Assembly: GCA_937911525.1 (NCBI GenBank)
Contig: CALDQK010000390.1
Coordinates: 1-41,194 of the forward strand
Reading direction: 5' to 3'
From: an uncultured bacterium
Lineage (GTDB): Bacteria > Planctomycetota > J058
Length of the DNA stretch: 41,194 nt
Positions 18,685 through 27,533 of the stretch are shown piece by piece; position 1 is the first letter of the stretch; every line of letters starts with the position of its first letter. The notes beneath the pieces are model-generated. The model saw only the letters and a list, made by a program, of their open reading frames with translations, ran no database searches and was not told the DNA's origin. Made by a program: the position numbers and the translations under genes.

Positions 18685-19875
18685 GTGAAGTGGATCCGTG
18701 GAATCATCCTAGTGACATTGGGCATGCTGTCGCTCATCGCGATCGCGTACGCCTTCATGCCCCGTGGGCCACTGGTGGACGTCGCCCAGGTGGAACAGGG
18801 TCCGCTCCGAGTCACCTTCCGAGAGGAAGGGAGGGCGCGTGTGCAGGACCGCTTCCTGGTGTCCGCCCCCGTCGCAGGAGTGGTCCGGCGGTCGAAGCTG
18901 GAAGTCGGTGACACCGTTCGACCAGGCGACGTGGTCGCCAGGCTCGCACCCCCTCCTCCGCGGCTGCTCGACCGCCGGGCGGAGGCGGAGGCCGAAGCCA
19001 AGGTCGCCGGCGCGACCGCACGCTTGGCTGAGTCCAGGCAACGCGCGGAGGCAGCGACCAGTGAGGCCTCGCTCGCCAGGACAGAGCTCGAACGAGCCCG
19101 GAGGCTCCTCGAGCAGCGGGCGACGACTGACGCCGACCTCGACGAAGTCCGAACGCTGTCAGGTGTGAAGGACGCGCTCCATTTAGCAGCCCAGTCCTCA
19201 GTAGCCGTAGCCCAGCACGAGCTACAGGCCGCTCAGGTCTACGGGCAGCGCTACGGGCTAGAGGGCAGTACAGCGGAGGAAGGCGCCGAGATCTGCACTC
19301 CAGCTGCAGGCAAAATCCTCCACGTGTTCCACGAGAGCGAAGGCGTCGTTGCCGGTGGATCCCCCTTGGTGGAGATAGGTGACCCAGGGGCGCTAGAGGT
19401 CGAGGTCGAGGTGCTCTCATCAGACGCAGCCCAAATCCACTCGGGGACGCGAGTGGTCCTTGACCGCTGGGGTGGGGACCCGCTCGAGGGCCGCGTCCGG
19501 GTCGTAGAGCCGGTCGCGTTCAAGAAGGTCTCGGCCTTGGGAGTCGAGGAACAACGTGTGTTGGTCATCGTCCAGATCACCACGGACCCGAAGAAGTGGA
19601 GGAGCCTTGGGGACAGATACCGCATCGAGGCGACGTTCGTGCTTTGGGAGCGAGAACAAGTGCTCAAGATCCCCAACAGCGCAATGTTCCGTGGTGATGG
19701 TCACTGGCGAGTCTATGTGCTGAACGGTGAGTCCGTCGAGCTACGCGAAGTCGAGATCGGTCAAAGGGGTGAGTTCGCGTCCGAAGTCCTGAGCGGGATG
19801 CGTGAGGGAGAGGTCGTCGTCGTCCACCCTGACGACCAGGTCGTCGTTGGTGGGCGCGTGCGGGTTCGGAAATGA
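18685..19875 (+). CDS. HlyD/MacA-type periplasmic adaptor protein
   Basis: 396 residues from GTG 18685, 3 bp after the permease stop. An N-terminal transmembrane anchor (IILVTLGMLSLIAIAYAF) is followed by the membrane-proximal strand VEQGPLRVTFREEGRARV, a biotinyl-lipoyl-like half (APVAGVVRRSKLEVGDTVRPGD), a long alpha-helical hairpin rich in Ala/Glu/Arg (about residues 95-180), the second lipoyl half (ICTPAAGKILHVF) and a beta-barrel segment (LEVEVEVLSSDAAQIHSG). This is the adaptor that bridges the ABC permease and the TolC-type channel. It is the last gene of the operon; decayed DNA follows. Confidence 0.9.
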   Translation: MKWIRGIILVTLGMLSLIAIAYAFMPRGPLVDVAQVEQGPLRVTFREEGRARVQDRFLVSAPVAGVVRRSKLEVGDTVRPGDVVARLAPPPPRLLDRRAEAEAEAKVAGATARLAESRQRAEAATSEASLARTELERARRLLEQRATTDADLDEVRTLSGVKDALHLAAQSSVAVAQHELQAAQVYGQRYGLEGSTAEEGAEICTPAAGKILHVFHESEGVVAGGSPLVEIGDPGALEVEVEVLSSDAAQIHSGTRVVLDRWGGDPLEGRVRVVEPVAFKKVSALGVEEQRVLVIVQITTDPKKWRSLGDRYRIEATFVLWEREQVLKIPNSAMFRGDGHWRVYVLNGESVELREVEIGQRGEFASEVLSGMREGEVVVVHPDDQVVVGGRVRVRK

Positions 19876-20047
19876 CGTCACCTCGCAATCTGGCTCTTGG
19901 TGGAGTCCTCAGGGAGTTCTAGCACGGGAACCAAGACCGCCCACCGCGCAGTGACCAAGCGCAAGCAGGAAGAAGCTGGCCAACGCTATGCGACTCGACA
20001 GGAAGGAGCCCATTCGTTGAGGGCTTCACCACCCGGGCCTTGAATCC
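19876..20047. other. Non-coding stretch after the efflux operon
   Basis: No gene or clear terminator is seen between the adaptor gene and the first recognisable piece of the MFS relic. It may be further decayed transporter sequence. Confidence 0.35.
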
Positions 20048-20412
20048 TTCGACTGGCCCGGCCAGGCGGCTGGGCTGGTCGGAATGAGCGCCCTGACCTT
20101 CGAGCTGATCGAGGCGGGAGATGTGGGGCTGCCAGCTCGGCCGTTTGGGTCCGCTCGTGGTCGCAGGCCTCGCCGCCGTCGTCTTCTTCGCGCTGGAACC
20201 CGCGCTCAACACCTGATGGTCCCGCTCGAGCTGCTTGCTCGCGCGCTGCGCGGACCTCCGTGGCGATCGGCTTCACGTTCATAGTCGGCTTCTATGGCAT
20301 GGTTCGTCATGAGCCTCCCCCCAGGGGCAACGAGGCTTGTCCGTGCCCTTCTTGCCCTACACCGGGCTCAACGTGTTCCTGCCGGTCGTCGCACCCCGGC
20401 TCGGAGTAGCTT
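20048..20412 (+). pseudogene. Decayed MFS transporter (DHA2/EmrB type)
   Basis: Pieces of a 14-helix MFS drug transporter can be read in successive frames of the forward strand: FDWPGQAAGLVGMSALTFEL then IEAGD; PLVVAGLAAVVFFALEPAL; a short MVPLEL; VAIGFTFIVGFYGM; FVMSL; and QRGLSVPFLPYTGLNVFLPV. Their order matches the middle of DHA2 proteins, but several frameshifts separate them and both ends are missing. It follows the intact efflux operon and precedes the JetD-like gene on the opposite strand. Non-functional. Confidence 0.6.
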
Positions 20413-20425
20413 GAGCTGCGAAGTC

Positions 20426-21412
20426 TCACTTCAAGCTGTCTTCCAATGCCCACAAGAAGCGCTCGTCCATGACAATCGCCTCTTGTTCGAGCCACATGTC
20501 GCGCTGCGAGAGGTCACGAACCCAGGGGGGAGTGTCCGGGGGCCACTCCATGACTGGCCACTGTCGCATCAATCCCTTCTCATCCGAGTAATCCTCCCAG
20601 AACTCGGGCACGAACCACCTGACCTCCGGCCTCCACCGTCGCAGATGAGAGACGATCGCAATCCCATTTGGATCCAGGTCTCCGAAGTGGATGAGCGGGA
20701 CGTCAGCCATGCCCTCTAGAAGGTCCTTTGTTGTTCGGGTGTTCCAGCCCGGCACGTGAACCACCAGGACATCCTCTGGGGCTGGGCAGTCCAGGTACGC
20801 TCCCAGGTTCTCGATGGTTAGCACAGCGCGCGGGATGTCACCTGCTAGCTGCGTCCCATCGCGAAGGGCGCGATCACTCACAACAAGTTCGCCGAGCAAC
20901 TGGGTAAGGCCACGAGCAGCAGTCACCAGACCATCGCGTTTGACGGCCAAACCTCGACTGGCTCGCATTCGTACCAACCCGTCATAGGTCACGTCAACGT
21001 CCTCTAGGACCAGCTGCTCGAACGGACCCAGGCGAGCCTTGGAGTGCTCAGCCACTGCAGCCGCAGCGGTTCTTCTGTTCAATCGACTCGGGAGTTCGAG
21101 CATGCTCGCAGCCTCGATTCGGTCGTGACGCTCTAGCTCTCGAAGTCCATTCGGCGTATAGGGAAGCTCCAATTCGCGCAGTCGCTCCGCAAAGTCGGAC
21201 CACTCAGGCCATGCAGCGCTCAGCGTCGCTTCGACCGAGTCCCGAGCGACGTTGTCGAGCTCCAATACGCCGCTCCGGCGGCTGCGACGGGCCCAACCAA
21301 GGTCGAGCAAGGTGGACCACGCGCTCTCTTGATTCCTTCGCCGGCGAACCTCGCCCGTAAGCAGAAGCTCTACCAGTGCCAGAGCATGGGGCCTGGTCCC
21401 CCAGAATGTCAT
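20426..21412 (-). CDS. jetD: JetD-like protein (DUF3322/DUF2220, Toprim-type nuclease of Wadjet systems)
   Basis: 328 residues, ATG 21412 overlapping the SMC gene stop (ATGA). The N-terminal half is the helical DUF3322-like part. The C-terminal half carries the DUF2220/Toprim-like core: VLTIENLGAYLD with the catalytic Glu (about residue 201), HFGDLDPNGIAI with the Asp-x-Asp pair (about 243-250), and a terminal LEQEAIV segment. In Wadjet (JetABCD) JetD cleaves circular plasmid DNA once the JetABC SMC complex has extruded it. The key acidic residues look intact, but the partner SMC gene is truncated and the kleisin/KITE genes (jetA, jetB) are absent, so the system should be inactive here. Confidence 0.8.
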   Translation of the reverse strand: MTFWGTRPHALALVELLLTGEVRRRRNQESAWSTLLDLGWARRSRRSGVLELDNVARDSVEATLSAAWPEWSDFAERLRELELPYTPNGLRELERHDRIEAASMLELPSRLNRRTAAAAVAEHSKARLGPFEQLVLEDVDVTYDGLVRMRASRGLAVKRDGLVTAARGLTQLLGELVVSDRALRDGTQLAGDIPRAVLTIENLGAYLDCPAPEDVLVVHVPGWNTRTTKDLLEGMADVPLIHFGDLDPNGIAIVSHLRRWRPEVRWFVPEFWEDYSDEKGLMRQWPVMEWPPDTPPWVRDLSQRDMWLEQEAIVMDERFLWALEDSLK

Positions 21413-24387
21413 GGGTCGTGCCGCCTGGCTCGGCGCCCCGAGACATTCACGACCTCACGTCCCTCAGAATCCGTCGTCCGCTGCAAGGTATAGGTGGTGT
21501 TCCCGCTCGACGTGGCCACCTCTGGGGCTGCGGCCAGCAGCTGGAGATCGAGTGCTGCACACAGGTCGAATAGGACCCCCAGATTGTCGAGCGAGAGGCG
21601 ATTGGCTTCGTCTAGGAACAAGAATCGGAGCGTTCCGGTCTCTCGGCGGGCACGGATCAGAGCAGCATCACGCTCCCACGCGGTCAAGACCACCATCATG
21701 ATGGCTGCACCAACGCCAATCCCCTCGCCAGTAGACATCTGGGCTCCGTCTCGCACTTCCTCCCAATCGTCGGAGTTGCTTCTCCGCGCTTCGACCCTGA
21801 GCTTGAGGTACTCCCGGTAGTCCAGTATCCGCCGCCCGCCGTCTCGACGTCCTCCGTGCCGCCGGAACAGCTCGTCCAATGCCTCCTCGATGGACATGTC
21901 GGGACCGAACAAAGCGCCCTGTTGGTCCGGGTCTGACAAGGCTGAGAGGATCGAGCTCATGCTCTTCTCCCGTTCGCTCTTGACTCGGATCGCCTCGATG
22001 CTGCCGAAGCCAACCCCGCGCAGATCGCGGTTTAGCTTGGTGAGTAGGTTGTTCACCTTGCGGAGTCGTCCCTCGATCGCCCGCGCAACGTCTCGAGAGT
22101 CTCCGCGAAGCCGGTGTTCGTAGCGTTGGAGCTTGTCCACCAGGCGATCCAGGTAGCGGCGCAGCCTGCGCAACGCTTCAACTGGGTCTTCGACTTCACT
22201 GACGTGCTTGGGTACTCGCTCAGCAAGCCAAGCTCGGGTGTCGAGCCACGCGCGCACGTACTGATCACTCCCAGTCTCCGTGCTCGACTCGGCGATGAGA
22301 CGCAGGGCCGCTGCTAAGCTCTCTCCGCCAGTAGCGCGCTGAAGTCGGTCAAGCATCAGCGCCCACCAATGCTTCCGGAGTTGGAATACATCGACACTGG
22401 CGTTCCCTGCGACCTCCTTCAACGCCTCATCCCCAAGAGCGGCCTCGAGCAGCCCCAGTTCGGCGCACCTAGCCTCCAACGCCTCCCAGCGGGCAACGGC
22501 CGGCCCGGCCTGCGCTTCTTGCTCAGTGCGCTCCTTGATCGCCGCCCCTACTCTCGTTTCGGCTGCCGCGACTTGGGGCTCGATGCTCGCGAGCAGGTTG
22601 CCGGCAGCCTTCGTAGCCTCTACTGCTGCGTCGTGCCCTGCGATCGCCGCGCGTGCGGCCGCCTTAGTCAATCGAAGTGCCTCGTCCGAAGCATCATCGA
22701 CTCCGCAGGCTTCGATCTCCGCGTCCATGGCTCGTAGACGCGCGCGACTCCCTTCAACCCTCCCCTCTGCGTCTCGGAGATCCTTCTCCCGATCGTTCTC
22801 GTCTTCCTTCCGTCGGTTGCGCCTTTCCCGAGCCTTCTCCAAGAGTTTCTCTGCTGCCTCGACCTCTGCGTTGAGTGAGGCCAAGAGTTCCTCCTCTGCC
22901 CGAATCCTCTCCTCGGCGTCAGCGAATCCCAGAGCTTCGAGGTCACCCTTTACCGACTCTAGGTCAGCTTGGGGAGCGAGCCATGCGTCCCGAGTCCGTT
23001 GAGCATTCGCAACACGCTCCTCAAGTTCTCTGCGATCCGCAGCGTTGAGTGGAGGCGTGCGGAGATCGTCCAATCCACTGGCGACGATCTCCTGGTCAGA
23101 CAGCAGGCGGTCAACCCGGCGACTCGCAGCAGCTGCAGCCGCGACCTCCTGCTTGAGTTGCGCAGCGCGTTCAGCATGTTCAGGAGGCGGCAAGAGGGTC
23201 GCGTCAGGCCAGACCTCCTCTAGCGCCTGCTTTCGTGTCCTCAGTTGCCCCCACCTGTCGGTGAGCAATCGCAACCTGGCTCGTGAGTCTTCCCTCTCAG
23301 CCTGGGTCTCGACGAGCTCGGCTTCAGCGCTGGCGAGTTGCTCTGCGGGAGGCGGCCCAACAAGCAGGTCACTGTTCGGGAGCAGAGAGCGAACGCTCTG
23401 AGCATCTGCCCCTAGCGTTCTGTGACGCTCACGCTTCTCAGTGAGTCTCTCGTCGAGACTCTTCTGCTGGGCCTCCAACCGGAGGATCACCTGCTCACGC
23501 GCTTGACGTCCAATGACGGGGGCGTCAGGGAGACGGGAGAGCCTGAGCCCGAGCCCTTCTTCTACAGCTACTGAACCTCTAAGAACCTGTCCAGCAGGCA
23601 AGTCCTCCGGAGAAATCCCCACCTCCCTGCCATTCAGGAGCAGAACGGAAGGAGGAGTGTCCGAATGTTGCGCGAGTTCCTGGGCAGCTGAGTCAGCATT
23701 CTCGACGAGGATTGCGTTAACAAGCGGCCCTAGCCGCGCCTCCACTTCGGCTGCTTCCTCTACCCCTACAGTCTCGAATCGTTCAACGAGGAGGCGCCCG
23801 TCTACTCGCTCACATGCCTCAGGGAGCCCCTGGGGGAAGCTCCCCCCCATGCTCCTCAGCTCCTGGAGCCGAGCCTCCAGGGTTACCGCCTCCTGTTCCG
23901 AATCGTCGATGCTCCGTTGGGAAAGGACCCGCTCCGACTCCAAGAACGCCAGCAAGGCGGACAAGTCCGCGGGGTTGTAAACTGACTTCTCCCACCTTCC
24001 AGCGAGTGACGTGACGGCTGCACTGAACCTCCGGTGCTCATCAACGCGCTCCTGTAGAAACTCCACCTTGTCTTGGATTGCCTGGATCGCGGCTGCGAGT
24101 CTCTGAAGGTTGGTCTTCTCTGCTGAAACTTCGTCCTGAGCATCAGACTCTGCTGCTGACGTGTCTCGCCTGGCGCGCTCAACGTCCTGGGGGTCATTCA
24201 GAGGCATGTCTGGGGTTGCCAGCCCTGCCCCAACGGTCGGGCTGCTTACGCCCTCCTGAGGCGGGCCTGGGGAAAGGACGGGCTCAAGGACCTCGACGCC
24301 TTGGGCGAGACCCTGACGGCGCGGGGCCGCGGGCGCCTCTTGGAGCTGGCCTACGAGCGCTACCGCGCCAAGGACGCGAGCGCTCAC
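21409..24387 (-). CDS. jetC: MukB/JetC-type SMC ATPase, N-terminally truncated
   Basis: Homology to SMC proteins covers about 930 residues and begins near 24,230. The first ~50 residues of the open frame are antisense of the next gene, and an internal ATG lies at 24207. Visible in order: coiled coil, a hinge-like region (LGPLVNAILVENADSAA and VLRGSVAVEEGLGLRLSRL, about residues 215-300), a long Glu/Arg/Ala-rich coiled coil, and a C-terminal head with signature MSTGEGIGVGAAIMMVVLTA, Walker B LRFLFLDEANRL and QLLAAAPE. The signature and the Ala-Ala-Pro-Glu box match MukB rather than canonical SMC. The N-terminal head with Walker A and about 500 residues are missing, so it cannot form a working ATPase. 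Its stop overlaps the JetD-like start. Confidence 0.75.
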   Translation of the reverse strand: MSARVLGAVALVGQLQEAPAAPRRQGLAQGVEVLEPVLSPGPPQEGVSSPTVGAGLATPDMPLNDPQDVERARRDTSAAESDAQDEVSAEKTNLQRLAAAIQAIQDKVEFLQERVDEHRRFSAAVTSLAGRWEKSVYNPADLSALLAFLESERVLSQRSIDDSEQEAVTLEARLQELRSMGGSFPQGLPEACERVDGRLLVERFETVGVEEAAEVEARLGPLVNAILVENADSAAQELAQHSDTPPSVLLLNGREVGISPEDLPAGQVLRGSVAVEEGLGLRLSRLPDAPVIGRQAREQVILRLEAQQKSLDERLTEKRERHRTLGADAQSVRSLLPNSDLLVGPPPAEQLASAEAELVETQAEREDSRARLRLLTDRWGQLRTRKQALEEVWPDATLLPPPEHAERAAQLKQEVAAAAAASRRVDRLLSDQEIVASGLDDLRTPPLNAADRRELEERVANAQRTRDAWLAPQADLESVKGDLEALGFADAEERIRAEEELLASLNAEVEAAEKLLEKARERRNRRKEDENDREKDLRDAEGRVEGSRARLRAMDAEIEACGVDDASDEALRLTKAAARAAIAGHDAAVEATKAAGNLLASIEPQVAAAETRVGAAIKERTEQEAQAGPAVARWEALEARCAELGLLEAALGDEALKEVAGNASVDVFQLRKHWWALMLDRLQRATGGESLAAALRLIAESSTETGSDQYVRAWLDTRAWLAERVPKHVSEVEDPVEALRRLRRYLDRLVDKLQRYEHRLRGDSRDVARAIEGRLRKVNNLLTKLNRDLRGVGFGSIEAIRVKSEREKSMSSILSALSDPDQQGALFGPDMSIEEALDELFRRHGGRRDGGRRILDYREYLKLRVEARRSNSDDWEEVRDGAQMSTGEGIGVGAAIMMVVLTAWERDAALIRARRETGTLRFLFLDEANRLSLDNLGVLFDLCAALDLQLLAAAPEVATSSGNTTYTLQRTTDSEGREVVNVSGRRARRHDP

Positions 24388-27300
24388 GCCAAGGCCTGCA
24401 AGACCGAGGGGATCGAGGCCGAGGGCCTGAGCCAGGATCCGGAGGCGCTGGGCGGCGAGCTGTGGACCGAGCGCTACGAGGTCTTGGCGCGGGGGGCAGG
24501 AGGCCTCCAGATCAAGAGCCTGATGAACGTGAAGGCTCGCGGGAAGGGCGGGAGCGGGGACCTGCGGCTGGCGATCGGGCGAGTCAACTTCGAGGTGCCC
24601 TTCGCCTTCGCTCGAGACGAGTCGGGCTGGCGGGTCGACTTCCCCCAGCCTCTCTACCCTGCCCTGCGAGCGATCGAGGGATTGGATCAGGCTCTAGCGC
24701 TGCTCAAGGAGGGTGACGCGGCCAAGGCCTTCGAGCTCTTGCGAGACGCGCCTGCCAGCAACGCCAAGGCCCGCCGAGCCCGCCTGGACGCGCTCCAAGC
24801 CCTCGCCCAGGCCGCGGTCGACAAGGCCGCCAAGTCGTCTCTCGAGGACCCTCTAGCTGCCGCCAAGGAGCTGGAGGCCTTCCAAGCCAAGTATGGCGAC
24901 GCGATCGCGGGGACGGGGCTCGACGAGTCGATCCGCAAGGTCCTGGTCTCGCTCAAGGGTCCTGAGGCGACGACCGAGGAGCCGCCAGAGCGTGTCGCCG
25001 CGGCCGAGAAGAAGGCGGCCGCTGGGCGCGAGCGAGTCAAGGCTCTCCAGGAGCGGATTCGCTCGGAGAAGGGCGCGCTGACCAAGGCCCTGAGCGCCGA
25101 GCTCGAGCGCGCGCGCTCCGAGTCACGCAAGGCCCCCTTGGACATCAAGCTGACGCAGGGCTTCTCTCTGGCGGGCGCGGTGTTGGAGGATCGAAACGAG
25201 CAGGGGTTCAAGGTCAAGGCTGCGGAGGGTGCAGCGGCGCGGTCTTGGAGCAGCGTCCCCGAGGCGGTGGCCCTCAAGCTGCGCCAGCTGGGTGTCCGCG
25301 AGGACGACGCTCAGGACCAGCTCCGCTTCGGCTACTGGGCGCTCAAGCAGCGAATGTTCAAGGAGGCGGATCGAGCCTTCGAGCGGGCGATCAAGCTGGA
25401 CGGCGCGCTCTCGAGCAAGGTCCCGAACGTGTCGGAGCTCGAAGAGGCCTCGCGCGTCTTCCAGGGGAAATATAGTCAAAAGGGGACGAGCGTCACGATC
25501 GAGTATCCCTTCCGCAAGCAGGACGAAGGGAAGGACTGGGCCTTCACGCCCTTTCGCGGGACCTCCGCCAAGGTCGTGGGCGGCGCGCTCGAGGCGACGG
25601 GCCGCGGGATCTTCCTCGTCGGGACCCAAGAGATCGGGTTCGACGGGCGCTGCGATCTCCAAGCCACCATCGAGAAGGTCACGGGCGACCACGGCGGCTG
25701 CTTCGGGATCGGGTTCGACTGCGACGGGAACGACGCAGTCTGGTATCTGGTCACGGTCTACCCCAAGTATCGCGCGCTGCGACTCCTCCGCTATCGGAAC
25801 GGGAACCTAGAGACGCTCAAGGAGAAGCGGAAGGCTGTTCGCCCGACCGGGAGCACGGACATCCGGGTCGTGATTCGCGGGAACTCGCTCAAGGTCAGCT
25901 CACGGGGCCAAACGCGGATCGCGGTCAACATTCCCACCCCGACTTGGAACGGGACCCGGGTCTTCGTCGGCGGCGCGGGTCCCATGAAGTCGGCAGCGAT
26001 TCGCCTGCGCAAGGTCAAGCTCCAAGGGCACGTTCGCTTCGCCTGGCTGCGGAAGTCCTTCGCGCGCCTGGACGCGCTCTTGTTCAAGGCGCTCAGCCGG
26101 GCCGGCGAGCTCCCGGTGTTCGGGGCCAGCGCGGCGGACCGTCCCATCGACACTTCGCTCTCCGCCGAGGACGAGTTCGGGCTCTCCAAGGTCTCGCCCC
26201 AAGCCCTCCAGGCCTACCGGAAGGCGGTCTCTCAGATCGGCAGCGAGGACTACCGGGTCCTCTACACGGTGGCTGACAACATAGGCAACGCGATTCGCCT
26301 CAGCCCTGACTTCGCCGCTGCTTACTACGTCCGCGCGCGACTTTTTCACAAGATCGGCAGCGCCTTCCTGGCCGAGCGCGACCTGGAGATCGCGTGCCGC
26401 CTGGCCCCGCGCTTCCACGAGGCCCAGGCGCTTCGGGCCCGGGTCCTGCTCGACATTGGCCGTCCCAAGGAGGCCCTGGTTCAAGCGGAGGCCGCGATCA
26501 AGAGCGCTCCGGGGGCTGCCGAGGGTTACATCGCGCGCGGTCTGGTCCGCTTCTCTCAAGACGAGTTGGAGGTCGCCCTCGAGGACCTCGAGTTGGCTCG
26601 GGCCCTGGCTCCTTGGGAGGAGGAGTTGGTGGGGCTGACTCGCAACGTCCAGAACGTGATCAACGGCCCTCCTTGGGCGCGGCGCTTCGAGGCCAAGACC
26701 GAGAACTACTTCGTCCAGACGAACGTCTCAGCGACCGCTGCCCAGGAGTATGCGGAGCTCTTGGAGGCGGGCCGGGCGCACTACGCCAAGACCTTCCCGC
26801 TTCCGGCGGACGGTCGTCGCTCCAAGGTCCTGATCTTCGACACTCAGGAGGGTTACCACGGCTATTCGGAGCTCAGCATCAACGATCGCGTGGAGTCCAC
26901 CCTCGGGTGCTATCTGCCTCGCTACCGCCAGCTGCTCCTCTTCGAGGAGAAGGGGAGCAAGACGAGGGACAAGACGATCCAGGTCTTGCTCCACGAGGGC
27001 TTTCACCAGTTCATGCACCAGCTCGTGCCCGACAACGCGATTCCTTTCTGGTTGAACGAGGGCCTCGCCGAGTTCATGAGCGCCGTAGAGGTCAAGGGAG
27101 GACGTGTTGGTCGCACAGGCCTCGTCCTAGAGGGACGGCTTGACAACCTTCGCTACTTCGTCAAGGCCAACGGCAACCGCCCGATGTCCTTCCCCAAGAT
27201 CATGCAAGAGACTCCGCAGGAGTTTTACTCAGGCACCGTGTGGGCCAAGTATGCCCAGGCCTGGAGCATGGTCCACTTCTTCAACCTCGGCGCGACGCCA

Positions 27301-27444
27301 GATACCAAGAGCCGCTACCAGCGCTATCTCAAGGCCTTGAGGGAGGGGACTCCAAGCAAGGACGCCTACGCTCAGTCTTGGAGCGGAGTGGACTGGAACG
27401 CGATCCAAAAGCGCTGGTGGGCCCACGTCGAGGCCATGAAGTAG
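24301..27444 (+). CDS. TPR and concanavalin-like protein with DUF1570-type metalloprotease domain, 5'-truncated
   Basis: The frame is open from 24160; the first possible start is TTG 24301, but homology-like sequence (YALLRRAWGKDGLKDL) already begins near 24,245, so the true N-terminus, probably a signal peptide, has been cut off. In order: a helical Lys/Ala/Glu-rich region (about 130-270), a concanavalin/DUF1080-like domain (about 395-580), TPR repeats (about 660-775) and a C-terminal gluzincin-like domain with HEGFHQF (HExxH, about 898-902) and the third ligand in LNEGLAEFM (about 917-925). The HExxH plus downstream Glu indicate a zinc metallopeptidase fold, common in planctomycete DUF1570 proteins. 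Codon use matches the left-hand resident genes. Probably inactive unless the TTG is used. Confidence 0.75.
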   Translation: MGETLTARGRGRLLELAYERYRAKDASAHAKACKTEGIEAEGLSQDPEALGGELWTERYEVLARGAGGLQIKSLMNVKARGKGGSGDLRLAIGRVNFEVPFAFARDESGWRVDFPQPLYPALRAIEGLDQALALLKEGDAAKAFELLRDAPASNAKARRARLDALQALAQAAVDKAAKSSLEDPLAAAKELEAFQAKYGDAIAGTGLDESIRKVLVSLKGPEATTEEPPERVAAAEKKAAAGRERVKALQERIRSEKGALTKALSAELERARSESRKAPLDIKLTQGFSLAGAVLEDRNEQGFKVKAAEGAAARSWSSVPEAVALKLRQLGVREDDAQDQLRFGYWALKQRMFKEADRAFERAIKLDGALSSKVPNVSELEEASRVFQGKYSQKGTSVTIEYPFRKQDEGKDWAFTPFRGTSAKVVGGALEATGRGIFLVGTQEIGFDGRCDLQATIEKVTGDHGGCFGIGFDCDGNDAVWYLVTVYPKYRALRLLRYRNGNLETLKEKRKAVRPTGSTDIRVVIRGNSLKVSSRGQTRIAVNIPTPTWNGTRVFVGGAGPMKSAAIRLRKVKLQGHVRFAWLRKSFARLDALLFKALSRAGELPVFGASAADRPIDTSLSAEDEFGLSKVSPQALQAYRKAVSQIGSEDYRVLYTVADNIGNAIRLSPDFAAAYYVRARLFHKIGSAFLAERDLEIACRLAPRFHEAQALRARVLLDIGRPKEALVQAEAAIKSAPGAAEGYIARGLVRFSQDELEVALEDLELARALAPWEEELVGLTRNVQNVINGPPWARRFEAKTENYFVQTNVSATAAQEYAELLEAGRAHYAKTFPLPADGRRSKVLIFDTQEGYHGYSELSINDRVESTLGCYLPRYRQLLLFEEKGSKTRDKTIQVLLHEGFHQFMHQLVPDNAIPFWLNEGLAEFMSAVEVKGGRVGRTGLVLEGRLDNLRYFVKANGNRPMSFPKIMQETPQEFYSGTVWAKYAQAWSMVHFFNLGATPDTKSRYQRYLKALREGTPSKDAYAQSWSGVDWNAIQKRWWAHVEAMK

Positions 27445-27461
27445 GTCCCAGTTCCGTCCCA

Positions 27462-27520
27462 GCGTTTCACGCCCATGGGCAAATCTTGCCCATGCGACTT
27501 CATCGGCGAAACGCATTCCC
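27462..27520. repeat. REP-like nested hairpin downstream of the metalloprotease gene
   Basis: An inner perfect hairpin (8-bp stem, 5-nt loop, 27474-27494) is enclosed by GCGTTTC (27462-27468) and GAAACGC (27508-27514). The block 27476-27520 aligns with 7497-7540 upstream of the RAYT gene (shared TGGGCA, TTGCCC, CGAC, CGAAACG). It lies 17 bp after the stop codon, so it may also act as a terminator. Confidence 0.6.
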
Positions 27521-27533
27521 CTTCTAACTCGAA

